Shown here: positions 32,155 to 44,238 of the stretch, piece after piece
Layout: each line of letters starts with the position of its first letter
Numbering within the stretch: position 1 is the stretch's first letter
Source: Gari tellinella
Taxonomy: Eukaryota; Mollusca; Bivalvia; Cardiida; Psammobiidae
Assembly: GCA_922989275.2 (NCBI GenBank)
Contig: OV277862.1
Span: 44,169,786 to 44,233,785, forward strand
Length of the DNA: 64,000 nucleotides
Direction of reading: 5' to 3'
Translations under genes and position numbers: made by a program
The notes under the pieces: generated by a model
Databases searched by the model: none
Told to the model about the DNA's origin: nothing
What the model saw: only the letters and a program-made list of their open reading frames with translations

Positions 32155-34495
32155 GTTATCATTCTTACAAAGAGAGAGAGGAAATTCCCCCTTCGCACTA
32201 GTGGCCACTAGTCTAACAGAGGAATATTCCTCTGTCTACATATTCTAACAGAGGAATGTTCCTCTGTCTATAACATTCTGATACAGAGAGCGAGGAACAT
32301 TCCCCCAAAAGGTTAACATTCTGACATCAGGAGAGAGGAACATTCCCCCATCACACTAGTGGCCATCAGTCTTACAGAGGAATATTCCTCGGTCTATAAC
32401 ATTCTAACAGAGGAATGTTCCTCTGTCTATAACATTGTGATACAGAGAGGGAGGAACATTCCCCCGTCACAGTAGTGACCACCAGTCTAACAGAGGAACA
32501 TTCCTCGGTCTATAACATTCTTACAGAGGAATGTTCCTCTGTCTACATATTCTAACAGAGGAATATTCCTCTGTCTATAAAATTCTGATACAGAGAGCGA
32601 GGAACATTCCCCCAAAATGTTAATATTCTGACATAAGGAGAGAGGAACATTCCTCCATCACACTAGTGGCCACAAGTCTAACAGAGGAATATTCCTCGGT
32701 CTATAACATTCTAACAGAGAATTGTTCCTCTGTCTATAACATTCTGATACAGAGAGGGAGGAACATTCCCCCATCACACTAGTGGCCACCAGTCTAACAG
32801 AGGAACATTCCTCGGTCTATAACATTCTAACAGAGGATTGTTCCTCTGTCTATTACATTTTGATACAGAGAGCGGGGAACATTCCCCCATCAAACTAGTT
32901 GCCAGCAGTCTAACAGAGGAATATTCCTCTGTCTATAACATTCTAACAGAGGAATCCTTCCGAATGTTCCTCTGTCTATAACATTCTGATACAGAAAGCG
33001 AGGAACATTCCCCCATCTCACAAGTGGTCACCAGTCTAACAGAGGAATATTCCTCGGTCTATCAACTTTTGAACAGGGGAATGTTCCTCTGTCTATAACA
33101 TTCTGATACAGAGAGCGAGGAACATTCCCCCATCGTGCTAGTGGCCAACAGTCTAACAGAGGAATATTCCTCTGTCTACATATTCTAACAGGGGAATGTT
33201 CCTCTGTCTATAACATTAGGATACAGACAGCGAGGAACATTCCCCCAAAAGGTTAACATTCTGACATAAGGAGAGAGGAACATTCCCCCATCACACTAGT
33301 GGCCACAAGTAGTACAGAGGAATATTCCCCGGTCTATAACATCCTAACAGAGGAATGTTCCCCTGTCTATAACATTCTGATACAGAGAGGGAGGAACATT
33401 CCCCAATCACACTAGTGGCCACAAGTCTTACAGAGGAATATTCCTCGGTCTATAACATCCTAACAGAGGAATGTTCCTCTGTCTATAACATTGTGATACA
33501 GAGAGAGAGGAACATTCCCCCATCACCCTTGTGGCCACCAGTCTAACAGAGGAATATTCCTCTGTCTATAACATTGTGATACAGAGAGAGAGGAACATTC
33601 CCCCATCACCCTTGTGGCCACCAGTCTAACAGAGGAATATTCCTCTGTCTACAGAGGAATATTCCTCTGTCTATAACATTCTGGCATAAGGAGAGAGGAA
33701 CATTCCCCCATCACACTAGTGACACCAGTCTAACAGAGGACTATTCCTCGGTCTATAACATTCTTACAGAGGAATGTTCCTCTGTCTATAACATTCTGAT
33801 ACAGAGAGCGAGGAACATTCCCCCAAAAGGTTAACATTCTGACAGAAGGAGAGAGGAACACTCCCCCATCACACTAGTGGCACCAGTCTAACAGAGGAAT
33901 ATTCCTCGGTTTATAACATTCTAACAGAGGAATGTTCCGCTGTCGATAACATTCTGATACAGAGAGCGAGGAATATTCCCCCATCGCACTTGTGGTCACC
34001 AGTCTTACAGAGGAATATTCCTCGGTCTATATCATTCTAACAGAGGAGTGTTCCTCTGTCTATAACATTATGATACAGAGAGCGAGGAACATTCCCCCAT
34101 CACACTAGTGGCCACAAGTCTAACAGAGTAAAAATCCTCGGTACATAACATTATAACAGAGGAATGTTCCTCTGTTAATTACATTCTGATACCGAGAGGG
34201 AGGAACATTTCCCCCAAAGGTAAACATTCTGACAAAGAGTGGTTGGAACATTCCCCCATCGCAGAAGTGGCCACCAGTCTAACAGAGGAATATTCCTCGG
34301 TCTATAATAGTCCGATACAGAGAGGGAGAAACATAACCCACAAAGGTTAACATTCTGACAAAGAGAGGGATGAACATTCCCCCATCGCACTAGTGGCCAC
34401 CAGTCTAATAGAGAAATATTCCTCGGTCTTTAACATTCTAACAGGGGAATCTTCCTCTGTCTACAACATTCTGATACAGAGAGGGAGGAACATTT
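32155..34495. repeat. 2.3-kb satellite of GAAnnTTC palindromes
   Basis: Tandem units of about 117 bp alternate with longer forms of about 158-190 bp. Each unit holds two short palindromes of type GAGGAATATTCCTC / GAGGAATGTTCCTC, a GAGGAACATTCCCCC and the block CACACTAGTGGCCACCAGTC. Spacers are CTGTCTATAACATTCTGATA and CAGAGAGCGAGGAACATTCC. The longer forms add AAAAGGTTAACATTCTGACA. The first unit has a perfect 16-bp palindrome ACTAGTGGCCACTAGT (32199-32214). Minus-strand open frames inside it are products of the repeat, not genes. Confidence 0.9.
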
Positions 34496-34566
34496 CTGCT
34501 GCATTTAGTTTTAATTGAATGATGTCACTTATAATAGACACCTTTCATACAGTATACACATCACAA

Positions 34567-34797
34567 TTAACCCATTACCCCATCACCAGTTTCTAGTTTT
34601 GAGGACATGTGACCACTTAAAGCAGATTGAAAGTAAAGCAGAATGTGTCTTGAGGCACATTCTGCTTTACTTTAAGTCTACTTTTAGCTTCCATGCCCTA
34701 GGACAAGGAAAATATGTCTTATTGTATATATTCCTGAATAATGTAGATCTATTTTTAAATAAAAGGCGTAAAATGGCATAGTATGGGGTAATGGAAT
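34567..34797 (+). mobile_element. TTAACCC-type hairpin MITE, intact copy
   Basis: The left end is TTAACCCATTACCCC and the right end GGGGTAATGGAATAA. The centre (34617-34686) is a hairpin with stem GAAAGTAAAGCAGAATGTG and CACATTCTGCTTTACTTT. The layout matches 44974-45245 and 47256-47507. Confidence 0.8.
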
Positions 34798-35058
34798 AAT
34801 GTTCTTACATATTGGATCGATTACATCAACATGCTTAAACTGTGTCAGTGACAGTAAGATTATAAAAAATGAAGTGCGACAGAATGAAAAAGGAGAACAA
34901 AAGTGTCCTTGACTGATATTCCACTAAATTGTCTGTAGTTTGGATAGCCAAGTTCTTGACAAAAGTCACAAGTCAGAAACAACTTTGAAATGGTGGGGTA
35001 TTTGTCTATGGGGTAAGCACAATCCTGGTAACAGAGAACTTCGTGGCATGTATTTGCT

Positions 35059-35120
35059 CTACATAAGTTTCACTTGGTCTCTTCTAAGCCTGGCATCCTC
35101 CATATACTTGACTGTGTAAC
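35059..35120 (-). CDS. Candidate terminal coding exon of an unidentified host gene
   Basis: On the minus strand an excellent acceptor (TTATTTTGCTATTGCAG) precedes a 62-bp stretch. Entering with two bases of a split codon, it reads YTVKYMEDARLRRDQVKLM and then TAG. The charged, codon-like composition stands out from its surroundings. If real, the gene lies to the right on the minus strand and its 3' UTR runs down towards 34800. No other exon of it is recognised in this window, so the upstream intron would have to be long and filled with the satellites and MITEs at 36-44 kb. I cannot name the protein. Confidence 0.35.
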
Positions 35121-35124
35121 CTGC

Positions 35125-36335
35125 AATAGCAAAATAACGTTATCAATAAACTCATCTTAGTTTTATAGTAACAAGATCCTTTAATATATTCCTCCACAAA
35201 AGAAAATAGCTCCACTTGATACAGTCATGAATATGTACCGTAAGAAATATTTTTCTATATATACTGGACGTTTCGCTACCTCAATTAGCATGTTTGCTAC
35301 CTTGTGGTTTTCGCGGCTGGTCTTTTCACTGCCTAGATTTGTTCGCTTCTCGGTTTTTTCTCATACCTCTTATCTACCAATATGCAGGCGCCATGCGCCC
35401 ATATGGTGCGGTGGATTTTATTTACAGATCTGTATCCAAACTAGCGTACAGAAATAGAACAGAACTGAACAGTATATTTATTACACGTAAACATTATAGT
35501 TTCTGGTGTTTTACAACATATAATATACTATACGTTAGTTTGGATCTATTTACTGTTGAGAAAAAGCTAGGCACGCAAGACAGATTACTTTGGAGTTTGT
35601 TTTTAGACAAGTGGCAGCTTATATTTCAGAAAGTTATTTAAGACAGGTGGCAGCTTAATACAGGAAGAAAGCAATGCAGAAAGCTCACATGTGAACTTTC
35701 TGTATTGTATTTCTGTTTAGTTTCTTCCTGTATCAACTATTTACCAATAGAAACTCAATGCATTTTAACGCCTTTGCTAATAGGGTAGACCCAGAAAGGA
35801 CTACTCTGTTTGCTTATACAAAACATGTATCATAGAATTGATTTTTCACTATTTGCTATAGGACAATAAAACCAATGGTTTTATATGCCAGTGTAAAATT
35901 TCTGTTAATTGGTATTCATATTGAGTGGAGTTCTGAACGAAGCCACTTGTCTGTCTTGAAACCGTTTATTACATCTACTATAAACATATGGAGGTGGGTA
36001 GTTAAAGTTGCAGGATATCAGTTGGACAGTATAATTATTGTGGCAGTGTACCATCATGCTAGGTACACAGTTGTTTCATCATATTACCTAGAGGCATCAT
36101 GGTCTTGGGTACTAAATAGTATTAAAGGTAGAAAAGGGATATGGTTGTAATTGTTGTAGAGATTCGAATGAGCCTTCAAATAAGCACAAAGGTGCATCTA
36201 GATAATTTTCTTTAATCGACCCAATTGTCAAGTAATGACATTTTCCATTACATTTATAAACAACTATATTTATCCACTAAAAACTATCCAGACTCCTTAT
36301 ACTGTCTTACAAGTTATAAGTATATTATTTTTGCA
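35125..36335. other. No recognised gene; one imperfect hairpin
   Basis: 35660-35737 can fold (AATACAGGAAGAAA..TTTCTTCCTGTAT, inner GCAGAAAGCTCACATGTGAA). Open frames at 35227-35641 and 35875-36150 show no domain or repeat support. Confidence 0.4.
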
Positions 36336-36340
36336 GAGGA

Positions 36341-36619
36341 TTAACCCTTGTTTTGATCACAGGTGACCATTTTAAGCAGGTTGAAGTAGAACATACTGTG
36401 CTTTACTTTCAGCCTGCTTTAATCTACCATCATTTTCTGCTAGGATAAAGAATCTAAGTTGTATGGTACTTATTCAGAGGTATATATATTTATATAAATA
36501 CATGTACTATGTTTGCAGAGGATTAATCCTTTATTTGAACTAAGGTGGCCACTTAAATCAGGTTTAAAGTAGAGCAGAATGTGCTTTACTTTCAGCATGC
36601 TTAAGGCTACCATCTAATA
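36341..36619 (+). mobile_element. Two diverged TTAACCC-type hairpin repeats in tandem
   Basis: The first starts TTAACCCTTGTTTTGATCAC with hairpin 36371-36421. The second starts TTAATCCTTTATTTG at about 36522 with hairpin 36550-36604. Both retain TAAGCAGGTTGAAG- and CTTTACTTTCAGC-type arms but have shortened loops. Confidence 0.6.
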
Positions 36620-36872
36620 CAGGGATGCAACAAGTTGATTATGAATAATCCTAAGATTTCCAAATTTTCATTTTTCAAGAGTGATTTTACGAACAGTACT
36701 TTTACCCCATAGGCTGTTTCTAGTTTGAAGACACGTGACTACTTCGTGCGGATAAGAAGTAAAGCAGAATGCGCCTGAAGAGCATTCTGCTTTATTTTCA
36801 GCATGCTTTAAGCTACCATCAACTAGAAAAATATCCGAAGATTTCGGATAATCCGCAGAAATGGCAGCCCTG
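36620..36872 (+). mobile_element. CAGGGCTGCC-type MITE with nested hairpin, copy 1
   Basis: The ends are CAGGGATGCAACAAGTTG and GAAATGGCAGCCCTG. A GCAGAATG hairpin (about 36747-36812) with CCCCATAGGCTGTTTCTAG on its left is inside. 253 bp. The layout matches 53735-53999 and 58563-58761. Confidence 0.75.
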
Positions 36873-36910
36873 CTGATCACAGGTACTTGACACATACTTT
36901 ATTATCTATT

Positions 36911-36966
36911 AACCCCCCCCCCCCCCCTTTTTAAAAAAAAAAAAAAAAAATTTTTTTTTTTTTTAT
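36911..36966. repeat. Homopolymer run C-T-A-T
   Basis: About 16 C, then T, about 18 A and about 14 T in succession. This could be an assembly-difficult or hairpin-prone stretch. Confidence 0.9.
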
Positions 36967-37161
36967 TATACTTCTATTAACCCTGTCCATTTTAAAAAGG
37001 GAATTTCCACTGATTCCCAATTACAGCACTCATTTTGGGGGTTTTACCTTACTAAAAACACACCTTTTTTTAATGAATCAAGCAAAAGCAACAAAATTAA
37101 ATGTAAAAATAAATAGTTTATTGCATAAATAACATCATTTTTAATGATTTTGTAACTATTT

Positions 37162-39140
37162 GTTAGCCGGCTAACACACAATTTCTATCATTTTCAACAC
37201 AATTTGAACACCAGAAACAAATAAGGTGTTGTTAGCCGGCTAACATTCATATCAAAATATTTTCTTCCTCTATAATTAAGTTTCCTCAAAAGGTATAAAT
37301 GTTAGCCGGCTAACGCATGTATCTAAAGTCCAATGATAATAACACTTTTATCCCCCACAATAAATAAGATGCCGTTAGCCGGCTAACATTTATATGCCAC
37401 TACAGACTAAATAATTCCACTAAAGTCTATGAGAAAGTGTCCTCAAAAGGTATAAATGTTAGCCGGCTAACGCATATATCTAAAATCCAATGAAAAAATC
37501 AGTTTCATCGCGCAAAATAAATAAGATGCTGTTAGCCGGCTAACATTTATAAGCCACTACAGAATAAATAATTCCACTTAAGTCTATGAGAAAGTTTCCT
37601 CAAAAGGTATAAATGTTAGCCGGCTAACGCATGTATCTAAAGTCCAATGATAAAATCTGTTTCATCGTGCACAATAAATAAGATGCCGTTAGCCAGCTAA
37701 CATTTATATGCCACTACAGAATAAATAATTCCACTATGAGAAAGTTTTCTCAAAAGGTATAAATGTTAGCCGGCTAACGCATGTATCTAAAGTCCAATGA
37801 TAATAACACTTTCATTGTTCACACTAAATAAGATGCCGTTAGCCGGCTAACATTTATATGCCACTACAGAATAAATAATTCCACTATGAGAAAGTTTTCT
37901 CAAAAGGTATAAATGTTAGCCGGCTAACGCATGTATCTAAAATCCAATGATAAAATCAGTTTCATCAGGCACATTAATTAAGTTGCCGTTAGCCGGCTAA
38001 CATTTATATGCCACTACAGAATAAATAATTCCACTTAAGTCTATGAGAAAGGTATAAATGTTAGCCGGCTAAAGCATGTATGTAAAGTCCAATGATAAAA
38101 TCAGTTTCATCGCGCACAATAAATAAGTTGCTGTTAGCCGGCTAACAATTATATGCCACTACAGACTAAATAATTCAACTAAAGTCTATGAGAAAGTTTC
38201 CTCAAAAGGTATAAATGTTAGCCGGCTAACGCATGTATCTAAAGTCCAATGATAATAACACTTTCATTGTTCACACTAAATAAGATGCCGTTAGCCGGCT
38301 AACATTTATATGCCACTACAGAATAAATAATTCCACTAAAGTCTATGAGAAAGTTTCCTCAAAAGGTTCATAAATGTTAGCCGGCTAACGCATGTATCTA
38401 AAATCCAATGATAAAATCAGTTTCAGCAGGCACAACAAATAAGTTGCCGTTAGCCGGCTAACATTTATATGCCACTACAGAATAAATAATTCCACTTAAG
38501 TCTATGAGAAAGTTTGCTCAAAAGGTATAAATATTAGCCGGCTAACGCATGTATCTAAAGTCCAATGATAAAATCTGTTTCATCGTGCACAATAAATAAG
38601 ATGCTGTTAGCCGGCTAACATTTATATGCCACTACAGAATAAATAATTCCACTATGAGAAAGTTTTCTCAAAAGGTATAAATGTTAGCCGGCCAACGCAT
38701 GTATCTAAAATCCAATGATAATAACACTTTCATTGTTCACACTAAATAAGATGCCGTTAGCCGGCTAACATTTATATGCCACTACAGACTAAATAATTCC
38801 ACTAAAGTCTATGAAAAAAATTTCCTCAAAAGGTTTATAAATGTTAGCCGGCTAAAGCATGTATATAAAATCCAATGACAAAATCAGTTTCATCGGGCAC
38901 AATAAATAAGTTGCCGTTAGCCGGCTAACATTTATATGCCACTACAGTCTATGAGAGAGTTTCCTCAAAAGGTATAAATGTTAGCTGACTAACGCCTGTA
39001 TATAAAGTCCAATGATAATAACACTTTTATCGCTCAAAATAAATTAGATGCCGTTAGATGGCTAACATTTATATGCCACTCCAGACTTATTCTTACCATT
39101 ATGAGAAAGTTTTCTCAAAAGGTATAAATGTTAGCCAAAC
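37162..39140. repeat. 2-kb satellite with paired GTTAGCCGGCTAAC palindromes
   Basis: About 12 units of 135-159 bp (mostly about 157) each carry two copies of the 14-bp perfect palindrome GTTAGCCGGCTAAC, about 26 sites in all, most of them exact. The flanks are mirror images: TATAAAT..GCATG at one site and GCCG..CATTTATA at the next, so each unit contains an inverted pair. Spacers are CCACTACAGAATAAATAATT.. AAGTTTCCTCAAAAGG and TATCTAAAGTCCAATGATAA. The right edge decays at 38979-39140 and passes straight into a minisatellite-cored repeat. Confidence 0.95.
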
Positions 39141-39775
39141 TCATCTGACCTCTGATGGTCATTTACAATCTGAGCAAGTTTGAGAAAGATTGGATAAAAA
39201 TTGTGGTCTCTAGAGTGTAAACACCCTTAAATATGGCATTTTCAGCAATTCAAAGGTAGATTACTCTCGACCTATCATATACAATCTGAGCAAGCTTGAG
39301 ATAGAATGGATAAAAATTGTGGCCTTTAGAGTGTAAACAGTTACATGTGGCATTTTCAGTAATTCAAAGGTAGATAACTCTTGATTTATTGGTCTGAATT
39401 TAACTATATGTATAATAAAACTCTTCTGAGCTCTTTTATAAAGGGTAATATACAATCTTGACAAGTTTTAGAAAGATTGGATAAATATTGTGGCCTCTAG
39501 AGTGTAAACACTGTTAAATAGGCATTTCAGCTATTCAAAGGTAGATACCTCATTGATCTATTAGTTTGATTTCAACCATAATCAAACTCATCCAAACTCG
39601 TATGGTCATATACAATCTGAACAAGTTTGAGAAAGATTGGATAAATATTGTGGCCTCTAGAGTGTAAACACTAAAATTGCTGCAACACACGACAGACGAT
39701 GCACGAAGGACATTCAAGGATTGCAAAAGCTCAGCCTGAGCTAGGCGCAGCTAGCTCAGGTGAGCTTAAAGTCCA
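39141..39775 (+). repeat. Minisatellite-cored element ending in GAGCTAGC palindrome
   Basis: Four diverged units of about 150 bp share TACAATCTGAGCAAGTTTGA, AAGATTGGATAAAAATTGTGG, CTCTAGAGTGTAAACAC and ATTCAAAGGTAGAT. They end in a terminal hairpin-like CTGAGCTAGGCGCAGCTAGC with TCAGGTGAGC. The same element lies reversed at 44239-44650. This resembles the bivalve pearl-type elements, which have tandem cores; the assignment is inference. Confidence 0.65.
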
Positions 39776-39949
39776 TGCATGCATGTAGGAATTACAGAGC
39801 TGACACAATGTAGGATAGATACTCAGACAGATTTATAGAACAGACAGACGCCGGAGAGTGCGATTACAGTACTATAATGGCTCCCATATTTTGGGGCATA
39901 AAAACATGTCTGTTTTTCTCCTCATGGAAACCTTGTCTGGTTCAATTAC

Positions 39950-40400
39950 TAATCGCTTTTAACCATAAACAGGTCAGCTATACTGTCCTTAAAGAATCCC
40001 TCCTCATCTGTATTTGAGTTTGCCGTCTCATATACATTATATGTATCTACACTGTGGCTCTTCTTCTTCTGACAAGTCAAGAAGAACTGCAGCTTAAATG
40101 ACATGATGTTAGACAAATTGTCACCTTAAACTATTGACGGGTCACTGATAGTGTCATCAAAATTTGCCTTGATCGATTCCAAATCACGTTCAGCCATAGA
40201 CAGGTCCATATACCGGTATTGTCCTCAAAAGAAGAGTCTAATTCATGACAATCCAACATAAGTCTGTATTTGAGTTTGCCAGCTCACATGCATCTGTGTA
40301 TTCTTTATCTGATGAGGAATCAAAAGATTTGAATCGATCCAGCACTGACAGACATTATGTTAGACAACATCATGTCTACTGCATGTCAACTTCATTTTCT
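39950..40400. repeat. Imperfect tandem duplication of about 200 bp
   Basis: 39955-40120 and 40185-40380 share AACCATAAACAGGTCAGC/ AGCCATAGACAGGTCC, CTGTATTTGAGTTTGCC and a GACATDATGTTAGACAA block. On the minus strand parts of both are briefly open (..ELANSNTD / ..ETANSNTD), so a decayed duplicated exon is possible. Confidence 0.4.
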
Positions 40401-40404
40401 GCAG

Positions 40405-41880
40405 ATAGTCCATGAGTATATTCTTCATGTGAGTTGAGAATCCTTAGTTGACGAACGACATCCTGGATTCTTTAGAAAGAACTGACTGCTTGCATCTGTA
40501 AAACAAGAATGTTTGTAAGACACTCATGCATTCAAACTGTTAACCATTATAAGTATACATGTAATTGAAACAATTATAAAGTCATGTCAAGAGTAACGGG
40601 GAGATCATTCAGCAACCAGCCATACAGTCCTCTCATCTAGATAAACACTGTTTGCGACTAGCCGGCTATGTGTTAAATTTAGACAAATGCTGTATGCGGC
40701 CCTTCATCGCTCACCTGGAAAAAAAACCTCTACTAGGTCAGATTTATTGCTTAAGCCTGAGTTAACCTATTTGGACTCAGACTCTAAATTACCTTGACCT
40801 TTGTGGGACATGATCTTAGTTGTACTGAGCTCAAGGTTTGGCTTTTTTGAGTCTTGTACAGATCCAAAATATACAGTCTCTATTAATATGCAGTCAAAAA
40901 GTTATAACCAATGTTAAAGACGTATCTGGGAGTTTTTTCTAGCGCGGAGAATTTTTTTAAACTTTGCATATAAGTAAATTGATATAAATGAAAGTAAAAA
41001 CAGTCTTCAAAAACATAGGTCGCTTTGCTACTTTTTGTATAATTTACTCTTTTTTAGAAGTACTATATTCAAATTTTCCGAAATTAGGCCTCATAAGAAG
41101 AAAGTTTATCAAACACACAAATATCGATACTTCAAGTCCAATTTTAATTAATTACATGTATATGGAATAGTGTTACAAATGAATGTAAAATAATTAGATT
41201 TGAGTGGCATTATACAGATTTTACGCATAAAATATGTGCAAAATGAACTTGAAAATCGTCAAAAAATCGAGCCTTTTTGCAAAAATAAAAAATTCTAGCG
41301 CAGAGAATTTCCTATTTTTTTCTATAACAGTAGATAATTATATAACAAGTATAGAACCAATGAGAAAACAGTACCTCGCCTTGCTCGTTGCAGAGATATG
41401 TTCAATTTTATTACCTCCCTTTATCAGTGAATATGCACTTTTTTAACAATTTTTTTTTAAATAGTCTAAATGTTATACTTTATAAAATAATACCCACAGC
41501 TATACAGAAATGTCTTGCATTGTGACATATATTATGCACTTTAGAAAGTTCTGCTGAAAAATGCAGTGTTGTCATCATCTCAAGTCGGAGTGAAAAATGA
41601 AATGCCCCCTCCCCCCTAAATATGATGCTGATGGTGCATAATTCATTCATTCTTTATTCACAACTTTATGTTTATTTTCACACATATTTTCTTTGGCTTA
41701 AAACCCATTAAAGTTATACAATAAATGAATAAAGCTACATAGAGCTGCATGCATATTCATACATCAAAGGGAGGTAATACATGTTCAAATATTTCAGTTC
41801 AGAATGTAGGAAGTATCCATACTCAAACACTGAATTTGGAATAGGTAACTGGTAAGATATAGGATATATGCTCAGAACAA
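40405..41880. other. No recognised gene
   Basis: AT-rich. CTAGCCGGCTATG at about 40659 resembles the satellite palindrome. TCTAGCGCGGAGAATTT (40939) and TCTAGCGCAGAGAATTT (41293) are a short direct repeat. Confidence 0.4.
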
Positions 41881-41884
41881 GCTT

Positions 41885-41925
41885 TTTGTAAAATGAAGGT
41901 CAAAGGTCAAGGTCATGGTGACCTG
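41885..41925 (+). repeat. AGGTCA half-site cluster
   Basis: GGTCAAAGGTCAAGGTCATGG followed by TGACC. This is an isolated unit of the type arrayed at 62300-62800. Confidence 0.6.
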
Positions 41926-42109
41926 AAAATGGTATGCAACACTCCGCCATCCAAAGATGAACTCACACACCTAATTTGTTATCGGTAGCTGATGTGACAA
42001 AGGAAATATACTCTGGACAAAAAGTAGACCCACCAATAAACACATCTACAATCATTATTCAAAGTGGGCAGTGAGTTAACATAACCATTCATAAGATAAA
42101 ATATCATAA

Positions 42110-42550
42110 CAAGAGCACCGCAGTGCGGCAAAACACACCCGTCATGGCCGGCGGGTGTCAAAGTCGTCCGGACTCAGGCCGACTGGAAAAAGTCGCCCAG
42201 AGTCTAGACCCGACTATCGATCTCAAAAAGACTATCACAGGAAGGGGTAATGTCAACACTAAATTCACTCCCTGTCACATTATGATTATTAACGCCGACT
42301 CGAGTCGGCGAGTTCCTGGTGAAAAAACTAATGTTTTCCAGAGATTTCGAGCACTTTTTTGTCACAAATGATCCTGATTTGGGTCTCTTCATATCCCCAG
42401 GAATTTTAAAAGGTTTTCTTGACGATAGATAACGATAGTTGAGTAAATATTGTATTCGCGAAATCCGATGATCTAGACGCTGTTGTGATCGTAAATAATT
42501 ACACCCGCGATAGGAAAATACAGAAAAGAGCGGAAAGGTCATGCGCGTTT
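42110..42550. repeat. GC-richer repeat-like segment with 18-bp palindrome
   Basis: It starts CAAGAGCACCGCAGTGCGGC and contains the perfect palindrome CGCCGACTCGAGTCGGCG at 42293-42310. Frames on both strands are open but show no domain. It is probably the end part of a minisatellite-cored element continuing to 43530. Confidence 0.5.
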
Positions 42551-42719
42551 GGGATGCGCAGTAACAACTCCCGGATACGTCTTTAAATTTACCCTATTTT
42601 ACCTCTAAATGACTTTGTTGGACATAACCCACTCAAGAGCTTCTTGCATAAAGTACAAATGCCAAACAGAAGTCTCTATCATATGTTGTTTCAGAGTTAT
42701 GGCAATGTTAAAACAATCC

Positions 42720-43530
42720 TATTTGACCTCTAAATGTCCTTGACCTTTATTGAACATGCCCCATGTTGTACTTAGCTTCTTGATGTGAGTGCACATAACA
42801 ACAAATATAGTCTTTTTCTAAGATTTTACCTTATTGCCTACTTTTGACCCCATATTCAAAGTTGACCTACAATTAGTTGAGATGATCATTCTAGATTGTT
42901 CATATTTTTCTAAGATTCGACCTAGTGACCTACTTTTTGATCCCATATGACCCATATTCAAACTTGATTTACAATTTGTCCATATAATCATGCTGACAAA
43001 GTTTGATCAAGATTGGGCAAAAACTATGGATACTAGATTGTTCACAATCCTTTTCTAAGATTTGGCCTAGTGTCAGACATTCTTTTTGAACCCACATGAC
43101 ACATATTCGAACTTGACCTTTAACTTGTCAGAATAGTCAACTCACTCTGACAAAGTTTGATAAAGATTGGGCTAAAAAATGTGGCTACTAACATGTTCTC
43201 AAGTTTTTGTTCTAAGATTTTACTTAGTGACTTATCTTTTGACCCCACAAGACCCAAACTTAAACTTTGCCAATGTGGTCATCCTGAACAAGTTTTGTAA
43301 AGATTTGGCTAAAATTGTGGCTACAAAAGTGTTCACAAGCTTTTCGTAATTGACCTAGTGACCCAACATGATTCATATTTTAACTAGATCTAGATTTTGT
43401 CCAAATTATCATTCAGACCAAGTTTGATAAAGATTGGGCTCAAATTGTGTCTACTAGAATGTTTACAAACTTTTTCTAAGATTTGATCTACTTTTTGATC
43501 CCAGATTACCCAGAATCGATTTTGACCTAT
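42720..43530 (+). repeat. About 150-bp minisatellite array
   Basis: About five diverged units share CTTTTTCTAAGATTTGACC, TAGTGACCTACTTTTTGA, CCCATATTCAAACTTGACC and AAAGTTTGATAAAGATTGGG. Non-coding. It belongs to the same architectural class as 10127, 27950, 39141 and 62152. Confidence 0.65.
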
Positions 43531-43689
43531 CTTTTCTCCAGATTAAATAAAGAGTTTTCCATGCACAATGAAGTTGGAGCCTAGACAAGACAACATGCAC
43601 CCCACCCATTGAATTTTTTTTTACCTTTGAGCTTATTTGTTGTATTTCAAAATATTTCATTCTCAAAAAACAAGTTAGAGTTAGGATCC

Positions 43690-43964
43690 CGATCAGAGTT
43701 CATGTTACTAACTTGGCGTCTGATCAGGATAAATGTGAGTACAGTCGTGTTTTACATTCTAATATCAATGAGCATTACCTTGCTGGGTTGTTATCAGAAC
43801 ATCGACAGTCTGGAGACATTCATGATTGCATCCTTCACTTTCTGCCTTATCCTTGTACCCTGGAACATAAACAAATTGCAAAGATCATTTTGAACAAGAT
43901 TGCTGTGTTAAGAGACTACAACAAGAGTTCAAATTCTGTCTACAGAGGGACGGTGTATTTCTAG
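43690..43964 (+). other. Open stretch of unknown status
   Basis: One frame is open for about 95 codons (KCEYSRVLHSNINEHYLAGL, LSEHRQSGDIHDCILHF, LEHKQIAKIILNKIAVL) to a stop at 43962-43964. Its first part overlaps a GGATCC/TGATCA hairpin repeat (43690-43740), and a second frame over the same bases is also open. It could be a terminal exon, but I see no good acceptor and no known domain. Confidence 0.2.
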
Positions 43965-44238
43965 TATACCCCCCCCCTCCCCTGTTGCTGTTGTTGGAAA
44001 GACCGGGGTTGTAATTATCAATACTTGTATCTTATTCTAACTATGTGTAAAATAAATGCATCAACTGCATAGATCCAGAGCACTTGAAACCAAAATAGGG
44101 CTGAAAACTAAGTTATTATTAGGGCTGTACTGAATACACCATGTAGCGAATATATCACAATAACGAATACGAATAATTTTCACGAAAATGTCAATCTCTT
44201 ATAATAGTACTACTGATTTGTATCCTGTTCATGTTTTT

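Noticed and set aside
34175..34390. Open frame on the minus strand in the satellite
   Set aside because: It simply translates the tandem repeat.
35227..35641. 115-codon open frame
   Set aside because: Two overlapping frames are open, with no domain, no splice context and no codon bias.
32155..39140. CRISPR-like array
   Set aside because: Spacers are themselves repeated and the context is eukaryotic. These are satellites.
42204..42542. 112-codon minus-strand frame
   Set aside because: The + strand is also open, the segment is repeat-like and no domain is seen.
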